This document shows positions 1 to 10,771 of a stretch of DNA of 64,000 nucleotides, in pieces (the first letter of the stretch is position 1; every line of letters starts with the position of its first letter). The notes under the pieces are model-generated. The model was not told the origin of the DNA and ran no database searches. It saw nothing but the letters and a program-made list of their open reading frames with translations. Both the position numbers and the translations under genes were made by a program. Source of the stretch: Cryptomeria japonica (lineage: Eukaryota > Streptophyta > Pinopsida > Cupressales > Cupressaceae); assembly GCF_030272615.1 (NCBI RefSeq), contig NC_081407.1:97199897-97263896 (forward strand), in the 5' to 3' direction.

Positions 1-167
1 TTAACCGGGTTTTCCACTTCAAAAATCTTGGTGTTATGTGTGTTATTGATGTGGTGTTGTTTCATGCTTTAACAATTAATTATCAGATTTTATTTGTGGT
101 TTAAGTTGGAGTAAGTTTTTGAGCAAACTGATTCACCCGCCTCTTATTTGTTGCATTATTGACAACA
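1..167 (+). repeat. 3' tail of a copia-type LTR (partial, cut by window start)
   Basis: The sequence from the window start to ACAACA at 167 matches, base for base over long stretches, the tail at 16385-16566 and more loosely the end of the solo LTR at 16920-18254. Shared landmarks are the phrase AACCGGGTTTTCCAC, the phrase ATCTTGGTGTTATG, a CGCCTCTTA-type pyrimidine block and a terminal CA. It is therefore the 3' end of a copia-type LTR. The rest lies outside the window. Confidence 0.7.
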
Positions 168-176
168 GGTTCCCAC

Positions 177-941
177 TGTAGACACTCAAAATTGTCCACT
201 CTAATTAAATAAATATTTTATTTATTTAATTATTTAAGCCTAATTCTTCTATTAATTAAATAAATCTTTATTTATTTAATTCATTCATTTATCCTCTTCT
301 AGCCTTATTTCTCATTTAAATAAATACATTTATTTATTTAAATTATCATTTTCCTAAATTAAATAAATACTTATTTATTTAATTATCCTACTTCTTCTAT
401 TAATTAAATAAATCTTTATTTATTTAATTAATTCATTAGCCTTTTCTACCTATGACACATGTCATTCATCTCTTAATTCATACACTACCTACCCCTCTCA
501 TTATTTTATTATTTCTTTTACCTACCCTCTAATCTTAGCCGACCTCCTTTTACACCTCTCAATCTTATCCCTCCATTTCATATTGTGTCTTCTATTTAAG
601 GAGATGCCTTCTTCATTATCAAACCCTAATCGACAATTTGGAGGACTTGACTACACTACGATCCTACTTGCAACCACATTCCGTTCTTTGTTGAGCTCTT
701 GTGCATATAAAATCTGAGAGCAAATATATCAAGCAAGATCAATGGAGATAGGAAGAATGGAGATCAAAACCCTATTGGACATGTGATGGTATAATCTTTG
801 TGATTTCATGTGATTTGCATTGTCTTAGGTAATCTTCATATGTTATGGTGGATCTTTGTTGTTGTTAGGCTAGGGTTTGGTGGTTGAATTCATTTAGCCT
901 TTCAATATTGTTATTATTGTTATCCATTTTCACCATACACA
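177..941 (+). repeat. 5' LTR of the Tat-like element
   Basis: 765 bp, TG...CA bounded, and nearly identical to 15615-16379 (about four substitutions by eye: near 284, 447, 871 and 938). The first third holds five AT-rich imperfect palindromes of the form TTAATTAAATAAAT...ATTTATTTAATT. A TATA-like TCTATTTAAG at 591-600 and another, ATATAAAATC, near 705 are candidate promoter elements. Confidence 0.93.
591..600 (+). promoter_or_regulatory. Candidate TATA-like element in the LTR
   Basis: TCTATTTAAG follows a pyrimidine-rich stretch and precedes GAGATGCC, at a plausible place for the start of retroviral RNA. The same sequence is present in the 3' LTR. The assignment is by resemblance only; ATATAAAATC near 705 is an alternative. 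Confidence 0.35.
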
Positions 942-944
942 TTT

Positions 945-962
945 TGGCACGCTCGGTGGGAC
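945..962 (+). other. Primer-binding site (probable)
   Basis: TGGCACGCTCGGTGGGAC begins three bases after the LTR end. A TGG start just inside the 5' LTR is the hallmark of a site pairing with a tRNA 3' CCA end. I could not assign the tRNA with confidence. Confidence 0.7.
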
Positions 963-1094
963 TCTTGTCCCTTTGCATCTAACCTCCTTGTTGCAGATTT
1001 TGCATTTTTGAAGTTGCAAATCGGACATTTTTCGACAGCATTTTAGTTTTTTTTCCGCGTCTGTGAACTTTCGGATCACGTCTTTGATTTTCTA

Positions 1095-1315
1095 GCGCGT
1101 TTGCGGGATCTGGAATCGCGTCTATGTTTTCGACAAATTTTATTTTGCAGGTTTCAAAAAGGAGCGTCTGTGTTTCAGAAACGCCTGTGTTATTTCTACC
1201 CGCGTCTGTGTCAGAAAGGAGTGTCTGTGATTTTTAGACGCGTCTGTGCATCGCAGAACCGCGTCTGTGTTATCCAGATGCGTCTGTGTTGAGGGTAACA
1301 GCGTCTGTGTATTTA
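1095..1315 (+). repeat. GCGTCTGTG motif cluster, leader block 1
   Basis: Around nine degenerate copies of the 9-mer GCGTCTGTG (variants GCGTCTATG, GCGCGTCTGTG, GTGTCTGTG) occur at irregular spacing of 15-30 bases. The same motif recurs at 2530-2775 on this strand and at 14860-15090 on the other strand. Confidence 0.8.
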
Positions 1316-2529
1316 CTGTTTTGAAATTTTGAAGTTTTCATTGATTCAATTTTCGGATTTTGTACTTAGGGTTTCAGATCTGGTTTATTTTTGGACTAAC
1401 ACTTTCAGATCTAGCTAACTAAATTGGTGCAGCTTGTCTTGGACGCAAAATGTTTTGTTGAAGGCCCCCATGTCACAAAGTCTTTTGGGTTTTTAAAATG
1501 TACCTAACTTGTGTGTTTGCAGGAAGGGGTGATTATGTCAAACAACCCAAACTACTAACAACTTTTGTTGCAGGTCCTTGGCTAGGGTTTTGAATTTTTG
1601 TTGTGTGCTTTGTTTTCATAGACTAGCAAACACTTCCATTGGTGCACTAAAATTGAATCATTGTCTTTTGTGTCTTGAGCAATAGGCTCTTTTTGTTTAA
1701 TCTTTAGAGGGCCTGTCTTCCCGTGTGGTCATTAGGACTACTAGTGAGAAGAGGACGACCCAAGTGGTAGCGAGGAAAACCCACCTCATCCGAACCATTA
1801 TAAATAAATGTATTCATGGTGAAAACTATGAATAACGTGTGCTGATTAGTTCATACCGACACTATGTCTCCCTATAAACCCGTTTGATCAAACTTATTTG
1901 ATCAGTTGTAGGGCGTAACCCCTACCGGTTGGGAGCCTTCTGTATTTACAGAGCTGAAAGTGCCGCATGTATGGCCACACGAGTGGATGCCCTTACTAGC
2001 ACCTTTTTGTTTTAGAAGCCCAAATCCTTCTAGTTGTTGGGGCAGGAGGTCGGACCTCTGGTAGTGGCCCACACACATACGGTTCTTAGTAGAGATACAA
2101 AGTTCGCCATGGGGAGTTTTCATGGGGACTGATGCTTGGCTGACCCGAGAAGTGAGTGCCGAGGGTGGAGCCAGTGAGGTCAAGCATCTAAGTATCCGCT
2201 CTGAATAGCGTAGCCTCGGGGGTAAAACCCTATGTGGGATCAACAACTATTGTCTTGGCCAGCCATAAGAATTGTGCTTGACTTATGTTAAACATTCAAA
2301 CAATCAAGACCAAACAACAAAACATTGTGTCTTTTGTGTCTTCAAGTGTATGCAAAACAATTTTACATCAAACAACACACTTTTCTTGGAGTCATTTTGG
2401 AGTCTAAACACTTGCAAACATTGAGTCCTCATCAGCATTGTGTCCTCTTGTCACGAAAAACAGTCAAACAATCAGATTTGGTCACAACAAAACAACTTCA
2501 CAGATTGGAAAAAATTGCACAAATTTTAC

Positions 2530-2775
2530 AGAAACGCGTCTGTGTCTGTTTTAACCGCGTCTGGGTCATATAAACGCATCTGTGAAGGGCAGAATAGCGT
2601 CTGTGTTTATAACAGCGTCTGTGCAGTATACAGTCGCGTTTGTGTCCAGAATTGCAAAAATCTTTACAGTCCAGCAAACATAAACAAGAAAATATCAGAA
2701 GCGCATTTGTGTTAAACAGAGTAACGTCTGTGTCAGGAAACCGCGTCTGTGAAGTATACAGTAGCGTCTGTGTCC
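2530..2775 (+). repeat. GCGTCTGTG motif cluster, leader block 2
   Basis: A second cluster with copies such as AACCGCGTCTG, AGCGTCTGTG and CCGCGTCTGTG. Two copies are followed by nearly the same longer phrase (GTGTCCAGAATTG, then TTACAGTCCAGCAA), which suggests local duplication of about 120 bases. Confidence 0.75.
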
Positions 2776-3262
2776 AGAATTGAAAAAATGTTACAGTCCA
2801 GCAAGCAAATACAGTCAGTTTCGGAAATCTTGAGCTTCCTAGGTTGTTTCTTCAGGTTTCATCTAGCATTCAACCTGTCTCTGGGTCTCACATAGTCCAT
2901 CATTGCTTCACATCTCATTTTACATTCATACTTGTCTAAACTTGAGTCAAAAGGTCACTTGCTTGTCCTCATCATACTTTGTCACACACTACATACAACA
3001 ACACTTTGCTAGGTGGTCCCTCATCAAGGTTTCTTACCTTTGGGTCTCATTTGGTCTTACTTAGGGTCAAGGTCAACTTACCTCATCAAGAGAAACTATC
3101 CTCTCTTTGGAAGTCACACCTACTCTACTACATACATACTTGCTCTTACACTTTGGACATTGTAATTACACTTCAGACTCATTTACATTCCATTCAACTC
3201 TTGGTCTTCCATACTTTTTCCATTTTCATCTAGTCTCACACATCTTGGTCAATACCTAGTTC

Positions 3263-5212
3263 ATGGTTGAAACCCGTCTTCAAAAATCTAGGAGAGAAAC
3301 TAAAGAGGCTCAAGAGTCCGCAAACATGAGTTCTTATGAGTATGACAATGATTTATTTTTCAATACTGATCACACTACATTGCCGGACATGGATGTCTAT
3401 AGAAACGTTCCAAATGTTGAAAACACAGGCACTACAAACAACAATGCTACATACAATGACAATTTGGACAACTTATCAATACATTCAGCAGATGTGGAAG
3501 AATCCATTATGAATCCCCATTTCAATCGATTGGTTGAGGAAATAATGAGGAGGGATAGACAATACTTCTTACAAATGATGGCACAAAGTGGAGCCAAGAT
3601 ACCTCATGATTTTGACATGTCTCAACTAATAGAAAATCAACCTTTGCAACAACCTTACTCCAACATGGATCAAAAGAGACCTAATAGTGGAGGAAATAGA
3701 GGACCACATATGGTACCTGAATCACCATCAGCTTTGCTTCAAAAACCAGAGGTCCCACATACACATGGTCAAGCATATGATACTTACCTTCGCAGACCAT
3801 TATGGAGTTCTTACGCAGACAGATATGCTCAATCACATACTCAAGCTAAGGATCAACCACCAAAGCAATGGGATATTCCAAGGCATGCTCAAAATTTGGA
3901 CACAAGGAAACCTCATGTCAAATTTGGGGGCAATACAATAGAACAAGACATGCCTGTAGAATATGGTATACATGCGCAAAATAGATATGGTGTTCCTCAA
4001 CATGAATCTATACCAAGTGTTCCATATATGCAGCATCATTATAGACCTCCTCCATATGAACATGTGTATGATCAATATCATCCATATATGCAACAAGCTC
4101 CTCCTCAAATTGGTGTCTCAAACATGGGGTATGGTCCAAGAAGTCGATCTCCACCTAAGAGCAATTTGGAGCAACAAATCAGGGACTTACAAAAGAAAAT
4201 GGAGGACATAAATACACCGAAGCCAACATACACAATGAGAGACATATGTCCTTATCCATTTGACAAGAGCATTCCAATGCCTCCTTTTCCTACACACTTT
4301 GTGACGCCTAAATTTGATAAGTATAGAGGAAAAGGGGATCCTAAGGCACACATAAGACAATTTTTCACAGCTTGCATTGAGGTAGCAGCAGAAGAGACAT
4401 ATTTGATGAGATTATTCCCACAAAGCTTAGGTGATCAAGCTATGGAATGGTTCTCCCAACTTCCACCTGGTATTAAGTCATGGGGTGACCTAGCATAAGC
4501 ATTTATTCAACATTTCTCCTACAACATAGAGACAGACATATCAGTCACTACTTTGTGCAACACCAAGCAAAAAGAGGGAGAATCTTTTGCATCATTTTTA
4601 CAAAGATGGAGAAATCTAGCCAGCAGATGCTCTTGTGAAATTCCACAAAAACAAATGGTAGAAATGTTCACCCAAAATGTTAACAAAGAGATTGGTTATG
4701 ACTTAAGGAAAGCTTGTTTGCCTACCTTCAAGGACGTCATTGAAAAAGGCTTAGCGACAGAAAAGGTCCTAATTGAACAAGGAGTCATTAAAATATTCAA
4801 GGAAAACAAAGATGACTTTAAAGGAAAAGACAAGCCAAGATTTTGGAATAAAAACAAGAACATAGTCAATGATGGTGTTGTTGATGCCAACACAGTGTGA
4901 CCCAAATTCATCTTTTCAGGATCAAGTTCTACAAACAATCAAGTGAATACTCAAATAACTTCTAGATCACGAAGGAAGTACACTCCTTTGGGAGAACCAC
5001 TTGAGTCAGTCTTCAAGAAGCTTGTGGCAAACAAAGTGATCACAGTTCCAGATTTTCCTCCATATGAACCAAAGGTCAAACCAAATTGGTGGAATGATGA
5101 TGAGTATTGTGAATTTCATAAGAGCAAGGGTCATAAGACGGGAAATTGTCATCGACTGAAGAACATTGTGCAAGATCTCATTGATAAAGGTGATATTGAG
5201 ATTGAGGGACAC
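3263..5212 (+). pseudogene. gag: gag region (capsid/nucleocapsid) of the Tat-like element
   Basis: The start ATG at 3263 opens a polar, Gln/Pro/Tyr-rich N-terminal region of about 330 residues. A retrotransposon gag capsid-like domain follows (about 4290-4890; landmarks FDKYRGKGDPKAHI and AMEWFSQLP). Near 5101-5150 lies a variant zinc knuckle, CEFHKSKGHKTGNC, with His in place of the second Cys (C-x2-H-x4-H-x4-C), a form I associate with plant Tat gags. Stops at 4496 and 4898 break the capsid part. Gag would form the virus-like particle that packages the element's RNA in the cytoplasm. A decayed relative of the zinc-knuckle part lies on the minus strand at 24600-25955. Confidence 0.82.
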
Positions 5213-5759
5213 TCATCCAATCAAGAACATGAGATGTTTAAGGAACCATTCCCAAAGCATGACAAGGGAAAAGCCAAAGTCACAGATGATCAGGCCAACT
5301 ATACTAGAGCACCTTACAACTATGATTCAACTATCAATCATATCTCTACTATTACCATCAAGAACAAAAACCCTGAGAATCCTCCTCAGAGACCCAAGAT
5401 TGTCCTAAGAGGTGTTGGATCTTCTTCCGGACCTACCTATGAATGTCATGTTACAACCCGTCGAGGTAAAATCACTTTGCAAGGTGCTCTAGCCAAAAAC
5501 ACCGCTTCTTCATCAACTAAGCTTGAGTACGACCTTGTAGAACAGTTAGGGAAGACACCCACGCTCATCTCCATCCTTGAGCTTTTACGCATATCCCCCA
5601 CTCATAAAGCTATTCTTGACAAAATCTTCAGAGACACTGCCGTTCCTACTGATCTGAACGTGGACCAGTTTCAAGCCATGGTGGGATACCTTTCCATTCC
5701 ACACTCCCTTACTTTCATAGAAGCCGATGACGCCTCCGTAAGTCAGCCACATAATGCAC

Positions 5760-6110
5760 CATTACATATTGAAGCCTTCATACACAAACATCGAATAAAG
5801 CGAGTCCTGATAGATGGAGGAGCTGGTCTAAACATTTGTACATTGAGCACCATTAAACAATTGGGATATTCCGATAAAGCTGTGTATTCAAAAAATCAAA
5901 TCACCATCAAGGCATATGATGATGAAGAGCGCTCATCCAAGGGCACATTCACCTTACCTTTAAGAATTGGGCCAGTTACAAAGGATGTGGTTTGTCAAGT
6001 CCTAGATCTAGACCTCACTTATAATATATTGCTAGGACGTCCTTGGATTCATGAAATGAGAGCAGTCCCATCGACATATCACCAATGCATTAAGTTTCCT
6101 CACAATGGAG
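5760..6110 (+). pseudogene. Aspartic protease domain of the Tat-like polyprotein
   Basis: The segment around 5800-5830 reads RVLIDGGAGLNI, an Asp-Gly-Gly variant of the retropepsin active-site triplet that is usual in Tat-type proteases. About 75 residues on is ILLGRPWIHEM (6030-6060), the second conserved retropepsin-like landmark. The protease would cut the gag-pol polyprotein during particle maturation. This stretch is itself uninterrupted (4943-7138 has no stop). Confidence 0.75.
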
Positions 6111-6514
6111 TCGAAGTAACAGTTAACGGCGATCCTAATCCGTTCATATATTGCAATAACTTGAGATCACATACTGAGACCATCATTCCCAGTAATCGTG
6201 AAGTTGTTCCTTCTTCGGCATACATTGATCCTGAGTCATTGAAACCTTCGACATCAAAACAAGGTGAACTTAAAGGCAAATTTCAGGATAAAGGCATGGG
6301 AGAATACACTTTAAATCAAACCATGTATTTACGACAAGTCATGAGCTCTCCAAAAGAATATGGAAGGCCACATCCTAACAAGCAAATATCCATCATGGTA
6401 TTCAAATGGGATCCTACTACCTTTCAAAGATGGGGCGAACTGGAAGAGGAAGGTTTATACAAAATGCTCTACAAAGACATTGAAGATGACACACAAGATC
6501 AGATCAATATACCC

Positions 6515-6622
6515 TATGAGAAATATGGCAAAGGCTTCAAGATTCTACAAAAATTCGGGTATGATGGAAAAAGCCCTCTTGGGTTACGCAAAGAAGGCGT
6601 TATGGAGCCCTTACAACCTGAA
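6515..6622 (+). pseudogene. G-patch-like segment between protease and RT
   Basis: The residues from YGKGFKIL through FGYDGKSPLGL to GVMEPL fit the G-patch spacing: an early Gly, Leu, Gly-aromatic, Gly, Leu-Gly, Gly, then Pro. G-patch motifs bind RNA or activate DEAH helicases, and some retroviruses carry one near the protease (family knowledge). It lies in the protease-RT linker before a very acidic stretch (about 6800-7080). The call rests on spacing alone; a profile search would settle it. Confidence 0.55.
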
Positions 6623-7264
6623 TTGACTGTAAAAAGGGAACTCTCGAAGGGACTTGGTTTTCTAACTTCCAAGATCCATACTAAAAGAACAGAAAAGGCA
6701 TCACAAATCAAAGTTGCCAAAGTTCAACAAGAGGAGTGCTATTCCACAGATTCCAACGAATGGGAATGGGGTTCAGACAAATCCTCTAGTGACTATGAGC
6801 TCACTGAGACATTCAGAGAGCCAGATGAACCTACAGAAGAAGAAGAATTTTATAAAAAGTTCAGAGTTGGTCAAGAAACAACCCATGAGGATTCCGCACA
6901 GTCTTCGTCTCAAGGTTCTAGGTCGAAATCACGTAGGATGAGAACACCTATCCCAGAATGCACTACTAGTGACGACAATTTGGATTCGCTCATGATCGAA
7001 ACTGATGAGGAGAGTGCCATCGATGATCTCGACGATTGCCTTGATATACCCGAATATAATCACATCTTCACTCTTAGTCCCGCAAACTCCGAAAACATTA
7101 AAGGCCTTCCCCTTGTTCACCACCAACTCATTGACTAGGATTATGAAGGACCAACACAATTTGACACATTTCAAAATGATGAAGCTATTTTTGACTATCT
7201 TGGCCTACGAGATGATCTTCCCCCTGGGGACCACAAAGCAGGATACACTATAGAACTCAACAAC

Positions 7265-8848
7265 ATGGCATATTTTGGTGAGGGTGTCGGACCTTCCAGT
7301 CGCAAAAATGTGAAAATAAGAACAAATCAAGGGTCTTATGGTGAAAACCACACTGTGGCGCTATCTGACCCCAAAAAATTAAAAAGAAAGGACATATCTA
7401 AGGGTGAAAACCTCTCTGAGGCACCCGAAGATGGAAGGCTCGACATTCTCCCAGCATCATATGAGGAAAAATCATCCATGTTGGTAGAGGAGACTATCAA
7501 AACAAACATCGGTATAGAAGAGGTTCCACACAATATATTCCTGACTCAATCATTGACAGAGTCCGAAAGGTCACAGTTCATAAGTTTCTTCAAAGAGCGA
7601 CAAATCAACTTCGCCTGGTCATACGCTGATATGCCTGGATTGGATCCAGATTTGGTAATGCATCATCTGACAGTCAAACCGGGGGCAAAACCAGTAAAAC
7701 AGAAATTGAGAAAAATGCATCCACAAGTGGCATTACTAGTCAAAGCAGAGCTTGAGAAATTACTCGATGTCGGATTCATACGTCCAATTGATTATCCTGA
7801 ATGGATCTCTAACTTGGTACCTGTCAGTAAACCAGATCGCAGCATCAGAATTTGCACAGATTTCAGAGACATCAATAAAGCTTGTCCAAAGGATGACTTC
7901 CCATTACCAAACATTGACTTGATTGTTGATCTCACAGCAGGTCATGAAATGCTATCATTAATGGATGGATTCTCTGGCTATAATCAGATAAGAATTGCAC
8001 CCGAGGATCAACATAAAACAACATTTACTTGTCCGTGGGGAACTTTCTGCTGGAATGTCATGCCTTTCGGGTTAAAGAATGCAGGTGCTACATATCAAAG
8101 AGCAATGACCACTATCTTCCATGATCTCATGCATGTAACTGTGGAAGATTATGTTGACGATCTCTTGGTCAAATCAATAGATAGAAATACACATTTGGAC
8201 ATACTTTCAGTTGCCTTTGATCGGTTGGAAAAATACAAAGTAAGATTAAACCCCAAGAAATGTGTCTTTGGAGTAACCTCAGGGAAGCTCCTAGGATTCA
8301 TTGTGTCCAAAAGAGGAATCGAAGTCGATCCAACAAAAGTCAAGGCTATCTTGGACATGCCGCCACCCAGAAATATCAGTCAACTTCGATCCTTACAAGG
8401 GAGACTCCAGTCTATACGAAGATTCATAGCCCAACTTGTAGATAAGTGCAATCCTTTTCAATACCTGCTACATAAAAATGTCAAGTTCAAATGGGATGAT
8501 AACTGTCAACAAGCTTTTCAGACGCTTAAAGATTATCTCTTGAATCCGCCAATTTTGATGCCACCAGTTCCAGATCAGCCTTTGCTACTATACATATCAG
8601 CTACTCCAACAGCACTGGGGGCACTCCTAGCACAACAAATTGCTGACGGCAAGGAAAAAGCAGTATACTATATCAGTCGCACATTGGTGGGATATGAGCT
8701 AAACTACACACCAATTGAGCGCGCATGTCTCGCCATGGTCTTTGCTTCACAGAAATTACGACATTACATGCTTACTCATAAGACAAAGTTAGTTGCAAGG
8801 ATAGATCCGTTGAAATACCTTCTCAATAAGGCAACACTTACTGGGTGA
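7265..8848 (+). pseudogene. Reverse transcriptase and first RNase H of the Tat-like element
   Basis: This open stretch of about 527 codons carries the full Ty3/gypsy RT core: WISNLVPVSKPD, RICTDFRDINKACPKDDFPLP, the SLMDGFSGYNQIRI block, the FGLKNAGATYQRAM block, and the catalytic YVDD (about 8150-8161). It continues into the RT-linked RNase H (about 8560-8848; LLLYISATPTALGALL, YYISRTLVGYE). It is bounded by stops at 7136 and 8846. RT copies the packaged RNA into DNA. The catalytic YVDD is intact, so this domain alone looks functional. Confidence 0.9.
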
Positions 8849-9004
8849 CTGGCCAAATGGGTAATGATATTGAGTGAATTTGACATCGAGTATGTGGACA
8901 GAAAAGCAATAAAAGGACAAGCCATCGCAGATCAATTAGCAGATGCTCCCATGATAGATGATGTCCCTCTAAGTTCAGAATTTCCAGATGAATCCATTTT
9001 GACA

Positions 9005-9400
9005 ATGTCACATGCAAAGCCATGGCAACTATACTTTGACGGCTCATATACACAGCATGGGGCAGGAGCTGGTATGCTCTTTATAACTCCTCAAGGAGAT
9101 TCTATACCAAAATCATACCATTTATCATTTCCTTGCACTAACAATATAGCAGAATATGAGGCATTAACAACTGGATTACGGATTGCAGTTCAGTGGAAGA
9201 TCCAGGAACTTCGTGTTTTTGGGGATTCTCAACTTGTCATCCATCAAGCAACTGATGATTACCAAACAAAAGATGAAAAATTAATGCCTTAAAAACAAAT
9301 GGTGGATGATCTGAAACAATACTTCACAAGAATAGATTTTGAGCAGATACCAAGAGAGCAGAATCGCGCCGCAGATGCCATGGCTACAATCGCTTCATTG
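9005..9400 (+). pseudogene. Second (archaeal-type) RNase H of the Tat-like element
   Basis: After the stop at 8846 the frame resumes and gives a complete second RNase H: YFDGSYTQHGAGAG (catalytic Asp), NNIAEYEALTTGL (Glu), VFGDSQLV (Asp) and NRAADAMA (Asp). A second RNase H of this type after the first is a known mark of the plant Tat lineage. A stop at 9290 splits it between the third and fourth catalytic positions, although all four acidic residues are still encoded. Confidence 0.85.
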
Positions 9401-9689
9401 ATTGATCTACCTCAAAATGAGACCTGCTATGAGTTCTTGGTGGATAACCTGTTGGTTCCTTCATATGAGATCACTCCTACTGAAATGATATGTGTTGTTG
9501 GTCCTGAATCCCAGTTATATGGTTCCATCTTCACATACCTCTGCGACAATACTTTACCTCCTGATCTATCAAATAACCAACGCCGCACCTTCATTCGCCA
9601 ATCCTCTCGATATGTCATTTTAGCTGATATCTTATACCGACGAGGTCTAGATGGCACTCTTCTTAGATGTCTAGAGAGCGACGAAGCTC

Positions 9690-10771
9690 AGATTGCGTTA
9701 CGTGAAGTGCATGAAGGGATATGTGGTCCACATGCTAGTGGTCCTACCTTAGCCAAGAAACTCATTAGGACTGGATATTACTAGCCCAATATGGAAAAAG
9801 ACTCATATCAGTTTGTCAAGAAATGTAAGCAATGTCAAATTCATGGAGGCCTCATACATGCGCCAGCACAAGAACTTCAACCACTTGCGTCTCCTTGGCC
9901 CTTTTGTCAGTGGGGACTCGATCTCATTGGCAAGATTCACCCTCCTTCTTCCAATGGTCATAAATTCATTATCACTGCCATAGAGTATTTCACAAAATGG
10001 ATTGAAGCCGTGCCTCTCACACAAGTCACTGGAAAACAAATTGCTACCTTCATCCTTAACTATATCATATGCCGATATAGTATTCCTGTTTCCATTATTA
10101 CTGATAACGGGCGTCCCTTCAAAAATCAGGATGTTCGTGAACTCTGTGACTGCTTCCATATTTCCCATCATTTCTCCACACCATATTACCCCCAAGGTAA
10201 TGGCCAAGCTGAGGCATCTAATAAAACAATCCTTAAAATCCTTAAGAAGACAGTCGACGACGCTAGCCGTAATTGGCATATCCAACTCAATCCTGCACTT
10301 TGGGCCTACCGCACAAGTGTCTGCACACCTACAGGAGCTACACCCTATTCACTAGTCTATGGTTCTGAAGCCATCTTGCCTATTGAGGTCGAGTTACCTT
10401 CTTTACGGGTCTCTTTGCAAAACATCATCACTGATGAAGACTATAGGGTCTCTCACTTACAAGAACTAGAACTGCTGGATGAACGGAGACAAACTGCTTT
10501 TAATCATCTCAAGGCTTACCAACAACGAATGAGTCGCAGCTACAATCACAAGGTCAAGCCTCGCACATTTGAGGTAGGTGACTTGGTTCTCAGAGAAAAC
10601 CCCCAAAATCAACAAGACAGAGAGAAGAAGGGCAAGTTTGAACCAAACTGGCTTGGTCCTTACTTCGTTACAACAGCCTATGGATCTGGGGCATATCAGC
10701 TCTCAACTACAGAAGGTGAACCTTTGGAGGATCCTATCAACAACATGCACCTTCGCAAGTTCCACACATAG
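9690..10771 (+). pseudogene. Integrase of the Tat-like element
   Basis: An N-terminal HHCC zinc site (HEGICGPHASG then CKQC, about 9705-9840) is split by the stop at 9782. The catalytic core keeps Asp in WGLDLIG, Asp in ITDNGRPF and Glu in GNGQAEASN, so the DDE triad is intact. A C-terminal GDLVL segment follows (EVGDLVLRENP), with no chromodomain evident. Integrase inserts the cDNA into the genome. The open stretch 9791-10771 would be readable, but it lies downstream of all six stops. Confidence 0.88.

Larger units (their letters stand above)
942..3262 (+). other. Long untranslated leader of the Tat-like element
   Basis: About 2.3 kb between the 5' LTR and the gag start with no convincing protein. 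Two blocks (about 1095-1315 and 2530-2775) are dense in degenerate copies of GCGTCTGTG. Between them, 1700-2270 is more GC-balanced and could be a structured leader or packaging region (inference). The short open frames here, including one on the minus strand at 1902-2246, have no recognisable motif. Confidence 0.6.
3263..10771 (+). pseudogene. Tat-like gag-pol reading frame interrupted by six stops
   Basis: A single frame runs from the ATG at 3263 to the stop ending at 10771 without any frameshift. It is interrupted by stops at 4496 (TAA), 4898 (TGA), 7136 (TAG), 8846 (TGA), 9290 (TAA) and 9782 (TAG). Homology-like sequence continues straight through every stop, so these are point changes within one ancestral open frame of about 2,500 codons. 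Domains in order are gag with a variant zinc knuckle, aspartic protease, a G-patch-like segment, RT with its RNase H, a second RNase H, and integrase. Most of the stops are of kinds reachable by a single C-to-T or G-to-A change. Whether the family tolerates them by suppression or is helped in trans cannot be decided from one copy. Confidence 0.88.

Noticed and set aside
1902-2246. 114-codon minus-strand frame in the Tat leader, as an extra antisense gene
   Set aside because: No motif, no splice partner and codon use unlike the PMD gene; more likely a structured leader.
9803-10285. 160-codon minus-strand open frame
   Set aside because: It is antisense to the integrase core, which has clear catalytic motifs on the plus strand.
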